Below are positions 10,970-24,358 of a stretch of 64,000 nucleotides of DNA, in pieces (within the stretch, counting starts at the first letter, position 1; each line of letters opens with the position of its first letter). The position numbers and the translations under genes are program-made. The notes under the pieces are model-generated. The model saw nothing but the letters and a program-made list of their open reading frames with translations, was not told the origin of the DNA and did no database searches. The stretch comes from Paramacrobiotus metropolitanus (taxonomy: Eukaryota > Tardigrada > Eutardigrada > Parachela > Macrobiotidae): assembly GCF_019649055.1 (NCBI RefSeq), contig NW_026570233.1:1426001-1490000 (forward strand). The letters are read 5' to 3'.

Positions 10970-11565
10970 CATGGGCGATTCACGAACCTTTCCCGTATAC
11001 CATTATTTTATAAACTTTTTTCACTTACTACAGTAATCATTCATTTATCAACATTAGCATCTCCACTGAGAATAAAGTTGTTCTGTAACTTCCGAGCCAG
11101 GTGTCACGGTAGTCAGTTCCTGACTTCTGGTCACTCCCGAACATATTATTCCAACCGCGGGCTCGATTCTAGCTGCTATCCCTTTACCATAACTTCGGGA
11201 AATGTTTCTTTCAAAGCATTAATTATCGCCCTTTCGTAATCCGCCATCACATACAGCCACTGCTCAGCAGGAGAAAAATCGGGGACTAAGAAAAACAAAC
11301 GCTTACGCAGACAGCGAAACACTAGTGAATAATGGTCTTCTTCCTTCGACATATCGTATATATCCCTTTATATAGCGTATACGAAAGGGGTAGAAATTAT
11401 ACACAGTTAATTTTTATGTATAACACAGCTGATTTGCGGTTAAAATTAAAAGTTTCGTGATCGTCCCTACGGGTTAGTGAATCGCCCGGTGAATAACAAT
11501 GGGCACGGATCCAACGTTGCACAACCCGGATCCAGCAATGGATCCGGGTTAGTGAATCGCCCATG
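10970..11565. mobile_element. short TIR element (about 0.6 kb), non-autonomous
   Basis: The left end (CATGGGCGATTCACGAACC) and the reverse complement of the right end (CATGGGCGATTCACTAACCC) match over about 20 nt, bounding 596 bp. The right-end motif gggttagtgaatcgccc also occurs internally at 11471-11487 in the same orientation. No transposase frame is visible inside. Target-site duplication is ambiguous because the ends themselves are palindromic (CATG). Confidence 0.5.
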
Positions 11566-14227
11566 ATACCATCCGGCACATGTGCCGGTCAAACAGTCTG
11601 TCCAATTAACGGAGCATACCCGTAGTGATTTAAGCGGTCAATTTAGGGTGACACAATTACGTATTTACACATTCCACCATCACGGTAGCCCGCTGAGTTC
11701 ACACCGGTGATGGCTCGTAGGATCTCTTGTCGGAGAAGGCGCAGTTGGCAAGTTGTTAGCTGGAAAACAAATTTTGCATACCATAACCTTCCATAACACA
11801 TTTATAACTGAACGTTCCACTTTTACCAGAAATTTATTTGCCGTTAATACTGCACGTCGTAAGATAAGAATGTAAAGTGTAGTTCCGCACGATTCTTCTC
11901 TTACCACGTGCAGATTCCAGCATGACCATGAACAGTTATATTACCGGTAAGCTCGATTACAAATTTCCTTAGAAAGGTCAACAGCCTCGGCCGCCTGGTT
12001 CTGATAGCAAATTACCTGCAGGTGTTTTTGACGACGAGAACATGTGGTTTACGGCGTACGCGGCGCCCGGTAGCGGATGACTCGTGCGCTGCGCTATGAA
12101 GTCTTGCACGGTACCCAGCGGATACTACATCGACTACGTATCTTGCTGTAATGCAAAAACGCTACATAAGTGAAAGAAGACAAAGACGAATGCAAATTTG
12201 TCTGCAGATCACTTCCCTCCGTATCGAGCGATTATCCATCGAGCATTTATCGATGCTCGATGCAGATATGGCACACCGCAAGCTATGCCGCCCCGGTGAT
12301 TCAGGGCCGCATTAGACATCCGACTTTTATGCAAGCTTACAGTATATGCCATTGCATATTGCCACCCGCGGTTACCAGTCGGCAGTCACAGTACAGACGT
12401 TCGCCCATGACAAATACGTCGTCGAAAAATAGTTCAAAATTCTCCCCCACTAAATGTGTGTGGTTTCGTAACCATCCAGAACTGGACGGCACGGCGGACG
12501 CACTTGTCGTGAAGAAGAAAGAAAGGGGTTGTATAATCTCTATCTCATACACATACCGACCACGACGCAATCGGTAAAGAGCGACTATTATCTCAAACTG
12601 TTGGGAAAATGGGATGGCAATTAGAAGAAGAAGATCAGGAACAAGTCAGGAACTGCTGGAACTCAGCAATCCCTGCTGCAAACACGAGAAATACACAATG
12701 ATACGAGTATACTTAGCTGACCTCACGCTAGATGTTAGCAGAAGCGGTAAAAGCAATATCCATCAACCAGGCGATACTGGGAATGAAGATCGAAGGGACC
12801 GAAAGGTCACTGACCGAAAGGTCAAGGGATGCAAGTGGGAGCTAGTGGGTAACTTTTACTTGTTCTAGCTATTCGATATTTGAGTTTAAGTGTAAATGGC
12901 ATTTGCTTGTACAAGTTTAAAATAAAGGAATAACTTATCACGTTACCAGAATATCTGAAGATGATAATGCACGTCAACGAAGTAGAAGGAAAACCCCTGA
13001 CATGGGCGAAAGGTCACCTAGAGGTCAGTTAGCAGATTCCTCACTTGGAAAGTGTAAACCAGAACAAAAGCCTGAAGTTAACCAGATCGAGAACAAGTCT
13101 CTACTTTTAATGGACTGATAACTCGTGACATTTGTGTGGGCGACGAGCGCCTTATGTAGTCTTGGGCACACGCAGGTGCGACTCTTCGTACGCGCAGGTA
13201 CGGTTCTGAGAACAATAGGGATTTAGAATCTAGCCAATACTCTACGATCACATACACGTGGACTAATCATAGGTCGCATCAACACTCATGAACTAATCAG
13301 AGAAAAGGGCCAGCTAGTACAAGAGAACAAAAGGTTAAGCTACGTCATTGACGCGCGGTCACGTCGAAATGGCAAGTCGCGGTCAAAGTTCTCTGCTGGA
13401 GATTTCCTAGAAGCATCGACTCGGAGTCGGGGTCATGACTCGAGTAGTCGTTGTAGTAAATCCTAAGCCTAAGCTTCGGGGTAGAAATAGTAAAGTAGTA
13501 GTCCAATGTGTACGTAGGTACGCCCGTACACGTCACACTGTCGTAGTCAAAAACTGCGAATTAGGTGTTATGTTACTGTTACTGAAGTGCCTGCCCAGCT
13601 TTCTCTCAAAGTTCGTTTTTTGCTTAAGACAGTAACAAGTCTTCAGTCGTGTGCTGTTTGCAAAGTTATTATTATAGGCTAGCTGCGAAACATAAACAGA
13701 CGGATTCGTCATTCTTTTATTAAAGTTAACTTTAATAAAACGCTATTTCAATCGTTTTAAAGGTACAACGACATTTTTACTATATTTTTATCCTCTGACG
13801 TATTGTCACACTTCGAAAGAATTTTATCAGGTGCAGGTTGACAAGTACGGAAACACTTTTCTTATCCAATACGGATAGCGATAGCAGGTAAACGTAACAA
13901 ATTAAAGGGATCGTAACCAAAGCCTAAAGGCTACCGCCACTTTGCCGGTTCAAGAGAGTTCTTAGCGCACCACTGTGCAGAAGCCATTTTATTTCAATGT
14001 CATATACAATTATCACAAAGGCAGAAATCAATAAATACATTAAGCAAGAATCCATGAAATGAAGAACAACGGACTGGAAATTAGGGGATAGCATGGATTA
14101 TTTCGAGTAAAATTGTTTTAACTTAGCAACTCTTCTGGCAGTGTATACAGTAGGTAATGATGTTCTGCTTACAATCTGCCGCTTTGCTTCACTATTGCCT
14201 TTTTCAAAGCGGTACATCACAAGAATA
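11566..14227. other. intergenic, no supported gene
   Basis: Nothing convincing in 2.6 kb. Overlapping frames on both strands at 12170-12577 lack a domain or a clean splice context. At about 12796-12830 a short direct repeat (gaccgaaaggtcac / gaccgaaaggtcaa) is present. The 26-bp palindrome at 13715-13740 is listed separately. Confidence 0.45.
13715..13740. repeat. perfect 26-bp palindrome
   Basis: Bases 13715-13740 equal their own reverse complement, centred on GTTAAC. It may be chance in AT-rich DNA or an operator-like or cruciform site. Confidence 0.6.
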
Positions 14228-15156
14228 TTAAGCAAGCAGTATCTTGTTTGGCGAAGCTTTTTCGTTTCCCTTAAGGATACTTATATACAGCTGACACTGG
14301 AGAGCAGCCGTCAGCGTTATTCCAATTTTCGATCCAACGCTAGACACTGCGACCAATAACAGCACGCCCATTATTGCATCGGAAGTCAGGATCCAGAGGT
14401 CAAGATAATATCCTACACAAGCTGTCAGTGCGGCACTGTATAACAAGCACAAGAAATGATTAAGGCCGAGCAAGCCGAAGAACATTCCAACAGTTGCTGT
14501 CTGGTTGTTGGCTCGATGCCTGGTGTACAGTCCATAAGCAGCTGTCGCAAATAGGAGAGCACTTTCGATTGATAGAATTATAACGGGAAGGTGAATGGTG
14601 CTTGGTTTGGGGCCAACATCGCCTTCGGGATTCCCTGAAATATGTTAAAGTTAATAAGGACAGTCCACCTATTATTTGTTATACGTAACAGCCCAATGTC
14701 ATCTGAGCCCTCTCAAATGCAGCATTTGTTTCGTTGCTATATAAGGCGTGGTTAAATTGAAAGATAATAATTTTATCCGGAGAAAGTTTTAATTGCAATG
14801 CACTTTTTGAATTTTATTACTGCGTAATGTACTGGCGCAACAGCATTACGTTCAAGTTTGCAAGTGTGTAAAATAGTGAAATTGAGCTAACGAGCATTAA
14901 TTAATTTCTGAATGTTCTGATTTTGAATATCCTGAATTCTTTTATGCAGTAATAAAATTCAAAAAGTGCATTGCAGTTAAAACGTAATCCGGCGAGATAT
15001 CGATGTCCAAAGGTGGCCACACATACAGGGAGGTACTAGGAAGAAATACACGCATAGTCCCATAAGACACATGATGCCAAATCCGATTTCGAAAAGGCTC
15101 ATGAGGAGAAGGCGCTTCAGTGCTTTCATGTGTCTTTCAGGTGTCGTGGCAACCAT
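14228..15156 (-). CDS. multi-pass membrane protein, tandem family copy 3
   Basis: Exons are 15156-15027 (130 nt; donor GTATGT) and 14634-14228; the phase-1 intron is 392 nt. Product 178 residues, with no interruption. Four hydrophobic segments are seen: MSLFEIGFGIMCLMGLCVYF in exon 1; LPVIILSIESALLFATAAYG, MFFGLLGLNHFLCLLYSAAL and AIMGVLLLVAVSSVGSKIGI in exon 2. This is the most complete member of the family with copies at 3073-3752 and 7733-8784, sharing order, intron position and phase. A four-helix plasma or internal membrane protein is inferred; no named family recognised. Its intron carries an inverted-repeat element. Confidence 0.7.
14775..14994. repeat. inverted-repeat element (MITE) in intron of copy 3
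   Basis: Arms 14777-14823 and 14946-14992 are inverted copies of about 47 nt; the inner 30 nt are identical, and the outer ends both read CCGG when oriented the same way. Spacer about 120 nt, no coding capacity. Confidence 0.75.
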
Positions 15157-16289
15157 TATCCTATATATTAAAGCAGAACCGTAATTCCGGAACGCTCCTG
15201 CCCCTAGTGTGTTTTAGATTCAGCTGATTTAAGAACTTCACCCACCATCGGCTCGACTATAGGTGTGCTATGGTGTACCGCTTTCTGTATGTACCGGTAC
15301 TCTGTAGATTATATCAATACCACTTATACCAGTGTATTTTTCGGTCATGGGAGAGCGGCAGCGACTTATCTAGTTTCCGCATTCCGGCTGCACATAACTA
15401 GTTTTATTATTCCTCAATCAACATTAAGCAGTTAGATGCATTATTCACACGTACATTTGTACACGTAAATATATGCATGTACAAGTACATGTACACATGT
15501 ACGCGCGAATGGTTTACCATGGTCGGACGACAAATCAGGTTGGTCATCAGACTACTGTCATTCAAAGCAAGAGTAGTCGACACAGCAAAACTACTATGTT
15601 TTTGAGTTTAAAATTATGCGACAAGTTCTACATGAAAACATCAGGTACACCCTTGTAATACTCACTGCGTTTTCGAAGTTTTTTTTAAAGTTCAGCTACA
15701 AAACTGCAAGGGACTGCCTGTTTTGTGCAAGAATATCTCTTTCAGCACCTGTTTGTATTGCATGTTATCTTTAGCAACTGGCGTGCTGAGTCATGTGCTC
15801 ACTGGTTGTTTTTATATGTTACATATCCGCAATTCCATCAATAAGTGTTCACCAGAGCAGAATGTAATACATCCACTGAAAGGTCAAAAAGGGTACCCTT
15901 AAGGGAAGTTACCCGGTCCATGGAACCTAATTCGTGTGTATGCCGGAAAAGTTTCGCGACCATAATGCTACTTTTTGCACGCATGCATCTTTGGAGATTC
16001 CTTACAGCCGCAACTCCCGAATCGGTTGTTGCGTGCATAAACGGTTTTTACACCAATACGTACAAATCTGGCTACGATACAGAATATCATAAAAAAGCGG
16101 AAAACTTTTAGGAGTACGCGGAAGCGAATGTGTTCGTGCATGTATAAAAGTCTGCTGCAATGTACCGAGTCACTTTCCTTAATCGAAGAAAGTATTGTTA
16201 CTTTTCAAACAAATGCAAGTTCTGTAGATTTGGGGCCACACAAAGAAATCATTATCTATCACGAACTTTAAATCATTATGTTTACCACA
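15157..16289. other. intergenic, no supported gene
   Basis: The spacer lies between membrane-protein copy 3 and the 3' end of the alpha-2/delta gene. It contains a TGTACA-rich stretch at about 15445-15510. Open frames on both strands at 15838-16111 mirror each other and have no domain. Confidence 0.45.
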
Positions 16290-19200
16290 TTACACTATCA
16301 CGATGAAAGCCACAGCAGCAATCACCACACTAAAAATCACGACGGCAAGCGGATACGAGCCGGTATACAGCGCAGCTGTACTCGAAGCAATTACCACCTT
16401 GGCATAGGCACAATCTTCCGTCGACATGTAGTCGAACACACTCGGGGGAAAATATTCTGAAGCCATCGGTTTCCATGTATGTTTAATACTGTCCTGATTC
16501 GGGCACTTGTCGGCAGTCGTAGCAATTCGTATTGGATCTTTCCGGAAGTTGTCGTCTGGGTTGTCGTATTGCGCAGCTGTTAGCATTAGCAAATTGGTTC
16601 CCGAGATTTTATTTAACCCGAATTCACTACAAAATTATCAAATAGCAATGCTATACCATAATAAGCAATATTAGAATGAGTAAGGAAGTATAAAAAGAGC
16701 AAGGAACCAGTCAATAACTATCTTTCCACAAGTGAATATTTAATATAGTACAACAACTGCGTTAGTTTTGGCAACGAATGTTGAATTGATAAATACCGTA
16801 TTGAACTGCTGCATTTGACGCTCCCGTATGACGCAACCGCCCCTTTCCTCCAGTACGAAAGCATTTCCTTCTTGGTGCACAAGTTACTTGTGAGCTTTCG
16901 ATATTCGTCGGCTTTTAACGCGAATACTGTCATTGGAAGAATCCATAGGATCATTAAACCAATTAAGGCACTGAACTGACCGAAAATAGTCCAAAACAAC
17001 CTGCATCAAAACGGTTTCGGTAAATACTGTGCTGGTTACGATTATTCAATAAAGTCCAAAATTATTTATGCTATTTACGCACGTAACTCAATCAGCAGGC
17101 TCCAGATGTTTCTTACCTTAAATACTCGAAAACATATACCACATCGGAATGTAGGCGAACGTTTAAGAAAGGCACTGATCTGCTGACTCCAGAAGTAATC
17201 GAACAGTTAAAAGCCGGAACCGCAAACATTTCACTGAAAGGTTACGAGCAAAATATGGGCTATCCTTTCTGTAGTATTATTCGTTTTGATACCTTTCGAG
17301 AACTCCCTTCTCCACAAAATGATCCCATAGGTAATCGTGTGAATCGGATACATGAGAGAACGATTCCGTGGCGTTAGACCCATTGCGGTAGTCAGCGTAT
17401 ATTGTGCCCGAATCATCCATTATCAGAGTTGGGCGTCTTTCATGGTCTAGTTCCATTGCGGAGAGTATGGTACCCTTATCGGTGAATGTGCCGATCACTA
17501 TATTGATAAAACAACCAATGCAAATTCGCGACAATTCAAATTATGTACCAGTACTACGTACCAGCGGGGTAAGGATGCTGAAGGAGCAAACGGTACATGA
17601 GCATATCGTATCCCACAATCTCGTTGTACATTTGGGTCGGAACTGCAAAGAAATACAGCAGTGCTGAAGAGTAGAGTAGGGCTTATCTTTAATTTTTCCA
17701 GAATTCGTACTTGGCTGAAACTGGATTTCATCCGGCCGATAAAGAGCAGTGTAATGTACATCTTCCACAGTAAAATTATGCAATCTTTGCAGCCAGTAAA
17801 CAGTTCCACAACAGACTAGCCATGGACGCTTATATTCAGTAACGGATTTCTGAATAAGGACATTCAACTTGGCGCAATACGTTTCGCATTTTTCCGCACG
17901 TCCCATTGGTTTTGTAGCGCATGGCTGACCATATTTCTTCGCATGCACGTGTATCAGCATCAGCTTATCATCGACGACTAATTCAAAAACATAGGTCACC
18001 GGTACTGGACGCAGCCGTCGTGGGTCGTTGGAGCGTTCCCAGAAAACCGTATGGATATGACCGGATTGCCAACGATAAACCTGACGCTTGATCTAACGTA
18101 CATTTAAATGAAGTTCAGAATTTGACTGCCGGCTACAGTAGTTTGATCTTTAAATGGAACCTTTTCTAGTTCAGGCAAGCGAGGCTCCAGTGTGGTCCAA
18201 TCCACAACAACGGAGAAATTATTCCACATGGAACGGTTGACCCGATCCAAATGCGAATGGTAAAGCACATAACCTGATTTGTTAATGAGGATGGTTCTTA
18301 AAACTTTGGATTTGTTAGCAAGAAGCTCGGAAATTTCTTCCATCTGAATGTCCACGCCGGCCACCCCCATGAAGTTTTCTTTGGAAATCTATAAACGGTT
18401 GCCTGAAGCGTTGTTTGCTCTTGTGGTTGCATCTGACAATCATTTACCGTATCGTAGTCGTGAACCGCCATAAACAGCGAAACAACGGCTCCTGTACCCT
18501 AAAATAATTGCACGTTTAGTAATCACAACCCTGACTTCGGCGCTTACTGTATTTAAGATAAAAAAAAATCATCCCATTTTTTGGTAGTGCGTAGTAGTAC
18601 TTTCAGATCGAAATAAGCTGTAATAGTTCGTCGTTAATAAAAATGCAATACACTGTACAAAAATTACGAACAACAAAAATACGTACTTGCTGTACTCGTA
18701 GTTAATGCATACAGTCTACAGCATGTGTCGAGATGCATAAAATTCGTACTTACCAAGCAATCTTCATAAACATTGCTGATATAATACGGATACGAGCGAG
18801 TCCAGTTCAGAGCCGCATACAACGGATATTTGGAGCGCTGGCAAAACATTTCCCCATAATTATAAATTCAATCCAGAGAATGTCGATTGACTAATGATTG
18901 TTTGAAAAATCAGTACCAGAATCTTCTGCGGTATGGTTTCCTTGAGTGATACGGTAAGAAACAATCCGTTATGCGAGCAGGCCATCTTCATCAAACCGCC
19001 CTTGGGATTGATATCCAGACCCACTTGAAAGCTGATGATCCTGACCTACATCCGATAACTCAACCATTACGTGATCAATTGGCCAAACCGCGTCCGGCTA
19101 TTACCAGCAGACAAGCGGTAATCGGTGTCTAACGAGCTGCACTTACCGTGGCATTGGGATCCCGTTGATCCAGTACCTCCTTAGGAAACTCCGTCGATCC

Positions 19201-22200
19201 ATCCGACAACATGACAATTACCTTGACCCGGGCGTCCTTCGCCGCATCCAGTCCAAATTGCCTTCGGGAGATGTTAATGAACCGGTCGTGTTCGGCAAAG
19301 GCATCAAAGGCAAACTTCAACGCCGCTTCGTAGGTCCCGACTTTCCCGTGTGTCACCATGTTAATTGCCTCTTTAAGTGCCTCTCATAAACACAACCAAG
19401 CTAATCACGTGTGCCCGCGGTACTGCGTTTAATTAGCCTTACAGATTTGGCCGGCATTGTTGCCAGTGTGAATCCGGTGGTGCACGGAATAAAGGTCACA
19501 TTGCGGTTGAACTGCAGCAGCAAACGATTTTTCACAAGCGAGACACTCCACTGAATCTTGTCGCCAACCTCAACAATCCCGACGTAGTCATCATCATTCA
19601 GACTATCGACTAACGCTTGCGCCAAACTCTTGATCAGACGCAATGGTTGGCCATACACCGAGCCTGAACTGTCAAAGGCAATGTACATTCAGTGGTGGAG
19701 ATTTGTTGATTTGCGGTGCTCTGACATAACGCACGAAGGGAAATAATAATCTCACAAAGGTTTTGCGCCGGATGTGGACAGAAAGGCTCGGCCGCACAAT
19801 ACAGCGAGTGTTTATTGACTTACACGTCTAACAGAATGAGGAGATCTTGCGGCGGAAGAAGCGCCCGGCCGTACCTAAACACACACACCCTCGCTCTGAC
19901 AATTGACCTCATCGGCTTTTTGGGGGAAATCCATTGTCCTACCAGGGTCGATGACGTGCGTCAAAGCGCTTTGTACTGCAGGCTGAGTAATCTTCCTCGT
20001 CGGATGTCCAGGAAAAAGCTGTATATTATTTGTTATAGATGTCAGTTTAGAGTCAGCCAAAAGGTCGATTATGGGGAGAATTTACCCGGAAAAATTCGGA
20101 ACATTCCACTCTCGGTGCCCAAATACTGCCACGAAATGCCAGGTGATTCTTTGCGGTTTTCCCGGAAAATGCGATCAAGAGGCTGTGTTACATCCAGATG
20201 TCGATTAAGACGAATCCCTGAAAAGTATAGCACGGCGTATTCACGCGCAATGCGACAGAAAGCGAAAGAAAATTTACAAGGAAAACTGTTGTAATCTTCT
20301 GGCGAATACAAGAATAATTACGAAGGACATAATTTATGGAGAATTTAGCTAACAGAAAAATCAAACTGGAGGATAGATTATTCTTATTGGATTATTATAT
20401 AATATTGCTAATAACACGATAGCTTTGCATCGTAGCGGAAAGAGCTAACCATCCTGATAATTTCAGAGAAAGGAAATTCAACCAGCCCGGTGAATATGTG
20501 ACCTACCTTTCTGTGGCACATAATCAGGAATCTGCACGCCGGACTGCACGAACGAAACCGTACGCCGGAAGAGCGCATTGTACCGGAACAACATCTCGCG
20601 ATTGTAATCGGCATAATCCGTATCCAGTCGGACGGACTCACTCTCCATGCACTGTTTGCAACATGCAACCAACCGACAAATAGCATTAGCGGCTGCGCAC
20701 CATTACCCCCAGGATCTCTCCCATATATATCACGCGTGAAAGTGAAGACGCTCATTTACACTGTACGGTACGGATACTCCGCTGTAGCAGTACTCGGTGT
20801 CCTGCAACTTCAACTGCGCACCGGCTGACAACCGTTCAGCCTCGTCCACGATCCGCTGTTGAGGAAAAAACACGCTTATTCGATTAGTCTCGCGGGACGT
20901 CGGCTGACACGCCGGGGACGATGTATAAACGCGCGGCACGATTAAATGGAATGTGTAATTAACAAATGGACGCTGAAGGAGTCCTTGGGAATACATTACA
21001 GTAAATAAAGTTACACTATATTGATCGGTGTAGTGACATGATTTATGGACAGTTACGCGCCAGCGCGGCCCTCACGTAATTGAGGATGATTGTCAGGGCC
21101 AAATGGATTATGTGCGAGTGCTTGGCGACTATTCAACAAGCATAAAACCGAGAGTTTTTACTACCTTTAGTGCCTTAACGCGATGCCTGAATAGGGCTTC
21201 GATCTGAACGCGGGTGGAGTGTAGTGTTGACTTCACTTCCTGACAGTGGGCCGGCTCAGCGGTGTACTCCAGCCGGGCATCTTTGATCCGCTGGAGAATG
21301 GAGATGGAGCATTCAGACAAATTAGGCAACGATAAAAATACACAGAAACCGGCGTATACAGGATGCGTAAGGGAAAACAGGAAATCCCACCTTACGGATG
21401 ACGCTGTATGACGTCTTGGCTTCGAAGATTGAAGACAGCTGATTAGCCAAAACCTGCACACGGGGGGTACCGGCCGCTCTACAAAAAACATTTTATTTTT
21501 AAATTTTTAATAAGATACTCAACAAAAAAATTATACCAATTAAATATGGTACTCTTCGTTCCACAAGGGACCCGTTTTTATTAGGATTACTTTGAAATTA
21601 AAATTGAATTATGGACCGGTAAAACGTTTTGTTATGTACCTTATCGCGGTGACATCACAGCTAATGATCATAGTAATTCCCAGCGCTAAGAGATCCATTT
21701 TCATTTAGGATAATTGTGAAATATTATTGTGGATTTTCTGGCGTCCATCATCGCCACAAGCCGAATCAACATGGGCCGCCAGGCAGAACACACATATACA
21801 CACGCGTATTGAACCAGTTGTGAATAGCCGACAAAAGCCGGTCCAGATTGACGAACTATCCGGTGTCGAAGACAAGCATGCTGGCCTGTATTGTACAGCA
21901 GGAAATTTACTTAGCCAAATGAAGTTGCTTGGATGACGCTGACAAGAGAGCGGACGAGAGAGCGCTCAGGATAAAAAGGATACATATTGGACCCACGGCC
22001 GAACAAAGAAACGGCGAATTGATTGGTCACGCAATTCGGGCGGCGGTGGATGGGGAGATGCGGGGCTAAGAGATGGGCACTTAAGCGTTTACTTGTTAAA
22101 TACGTTATAATCCAATCGGCAGCTTCTTCCCCGTATCGATCTCATTATTAACGCCCGCCATAAATCATCGTTCCAACTCCGTTGGGGGATGGAGATCGAG

Positions 22201-22833
22201 CCCGGTCAGACAATGCCGTTTGATAACGAGGCTGCAGACAAAGTTTCTCCTTGACGAGTGTGGATCGTGCTAAACTGCCAGACCGTGTGTTGGCGATTTA
22301 ATATGGAAATGTGGGACTGCACCCGAAAATAGCCGGTATCGATCGTTTAAATAAATCGCGTTGGATGGTTGTGTGTGTACGAGTATGGATTTTACCGGCG
22401 GCATATTATGCAAATATGCACTTGCCCACAAATCGACAATATAAACGCTGCTCGTTAGACGGGGATTAGCGACGGGATTGCAGGTGGGAAATATGATGAG
22501 GTGACGCCGGTGTCTGTGTGTGAGCGGGATGGATGACACGGGTATTGTACGTCGGTGAATGCCGGGATGGACTGGATTACAGAGTAACGAGAGCACTGAT
22601 AACCCCGTGAACTTTGACACTGGGACGAGGAATGCGCGGGCTTGTCTTCTCAAAATACTGGGCAATATAAAAGTCTGACGATTAAGGAACGGAAACTTGC
22701 ATTGTTCAAGAAAATTACATATGAGGCAAAACTGTAAGAATGACGAGAGAACATGTTTTATAAGTTCAACTTACAGCAATCTGCTCTGAATGTAACTGTA
22801 CAGTACATACACAGTACTAAAAGCGCAGACCAT
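16290..22833 (-). CDS. CACNA2D: voltage-gated calcium channel alpha-2/delta subunit
   Basis: Auxiliary calcium-channel subunit: an extracellular, membrane-anchored glycoprotein that promotes channel trafficking. Exons (5'-3'): 22833-22775, 21478-21391, 21290-21165, 20855-20760, 20651-20507, 20217-20086, 19982-19943, 19874-19824, 19668-19443, 19380-19147, 19045-18917, 18837-18754, 18498-18448, 18388-18137, 18080-17711, 17642-17562, 17497-17293, 17233-17117, 17000-16797, 16626-16290. The sum is 3027 nt, 1008 residues, usual for the family; every junction keeps frame. Seen: VWA_N region (YTAEPAHCQEV), the FDARHRPWY block, VWA domain with intact MIDAS (LLILLDVSGSV) and MLSDGS, first Cache domain (MGVAGVDIQMEEI, KSGYVLYHSHLD), second Cache-like block (LIMDDSGTIYADY) and a hydrophobic C-terminal tail suited to GPI or membrane anchoring. 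It most resembles alpha-2/delta-3. Exon 1 is the least certain, chosen because it gives a start, a hydrophobic leader and a matching phase-2 donor. Confidence 0.9.
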
Positions 22834-24358
22834 CCATTGTATGTAGAAAATAACCGTCCAGTGAACTGTACTGCGACATTTCCAAACACCCACTGCTGTC
22901 GGTATTCTCAAGCGAAGTAATTTTTTATACATATCATTAATTTCGTACAACTTACAACGCATCATTTTGATAAGATTTACTGGTAACAGTAAACCACAAG
23001 AAATTTGATAAAATAACATGTAGGTACATACATGCACAAACTCGCACATAAATACAACAAATATCTATATGTATGTCGAATTAAAACAAAACTACCGTAC
23101 AATTATTAGTTTTCACCGTATGTACTTCTACTAATCATATAATGTATTTTTAATCGTAAATAAAATTTGGAAATGTGTTTATTCGGATTAAAATAATCGC
23201 CAAAAATTGTTTAAACTGAACATTTATGTAAATTTCGAAACGCACAGTGCTGAATTCGTGCAGCCAAAGCACGGTATAGCGACGGATATGTACCCCTCAA
23301 AACGCCACTACTCTACGAGAATTCTTATCGTGAACTGCTGATTTCCTCCTAGAGCTTCCACGTTACAACATTTTATAATTATTTCGACATTTTGAGACTT
23401 CTAATAAGAGTATTAACTTCTCGAGGGAAGTATTTTTTGAACCTAGTCAATAAAAAGATTTAGCATCTTGTTTTCGTACATCGTAATGTCGGAACACACA
23501 TCAAAATATGTGTGTACAGATACAGTGTACAGTACTTGTACATAGGTGCGAGACTGGTGCACGCAATTACTATACCGTAAAAATAACAAAAATAATAAAT
23601 AAATCTAATATTATTGCCCCGATTATAATGCAATTAGATTTTTATACAAAGAAACAATGGGATAACTTTTGGCGCTTTTAAATCAACCATGGCCAGCCAA
23701 AATGATTCAGATCCAATCAGTTTGTCTAACAAAGTGATCTAATAACCACGCGAGAGGTGAGGACGCGTTGCTGGATCCAAAATTCACTGCGCTCTTTACT
23801 TGCGTATTTGTTTAGTTGTAAACTTGCCAGCTTGAGACATAATGTGTACATGGAGCGAATGAGGTTTTTTTTATAATATTATATTATCAGATTTAATTTC
23901 CGATTCACACTGGTTTTTAAAAAATATCTTTATTTGACGCTTTTTTCCAATAATTCGCAAAAAATAGCTTTTTCTAATAATAAGCCAATATTTATATATT
24001 CATCTGCGCTGGGTTGGTTTGATAATTACATTTACAGCTGCGGTTTTTTAATTGCTTTCAGCAAACGCAGGTATGGGTGATTTTGTTACAGTAAATCAGC
24101 GTAAATGCACTTACTTTTTCTGTTTTCTGTGTTCACGAGTATTTTGTTTAATTAATACTTGAGGACATGTGGACATTAAAGTTTTTGCTCATAGCGTAGC
24201 AACAGCACAGTTTGACAACAGCGGAAAAATCCCATTTTTTCTTTCACCTGAGATAATCAGTACATTTACATTACGAAAGCAACACTCACTAGAATAACTT
24301 TAATAACTGTGATACTACTAATAAATTTGTCTAAGGCGTATACTCGCATACTCATAAC
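22834..24358. other. AT-rich intergenic region
   Basis: No gene seen between the alpha-2/delta first exon and the histidine-rich protein gene. It is strongly AT-rich from about 23050 to 24250 and probably holds divergent promoter regions. Confidence 0.4.

Noticed and set aside
12337-12577. Overlapping open frames on both strands around 12.2-12.6 kb, one with several Trp, Cys and a splice-like end
   Set aside because: No domain, no signal peptide, no partner exon. The minus-strand frame begins only at a TTG.
17498-17999. Long minus-strand open frames crossing 17.5-18.0 kb
   Set aside because: They read through a 68-nt intron of the alpha-2/delta gene; exon phases show that the continuation past 17711 is not coding in that frame.
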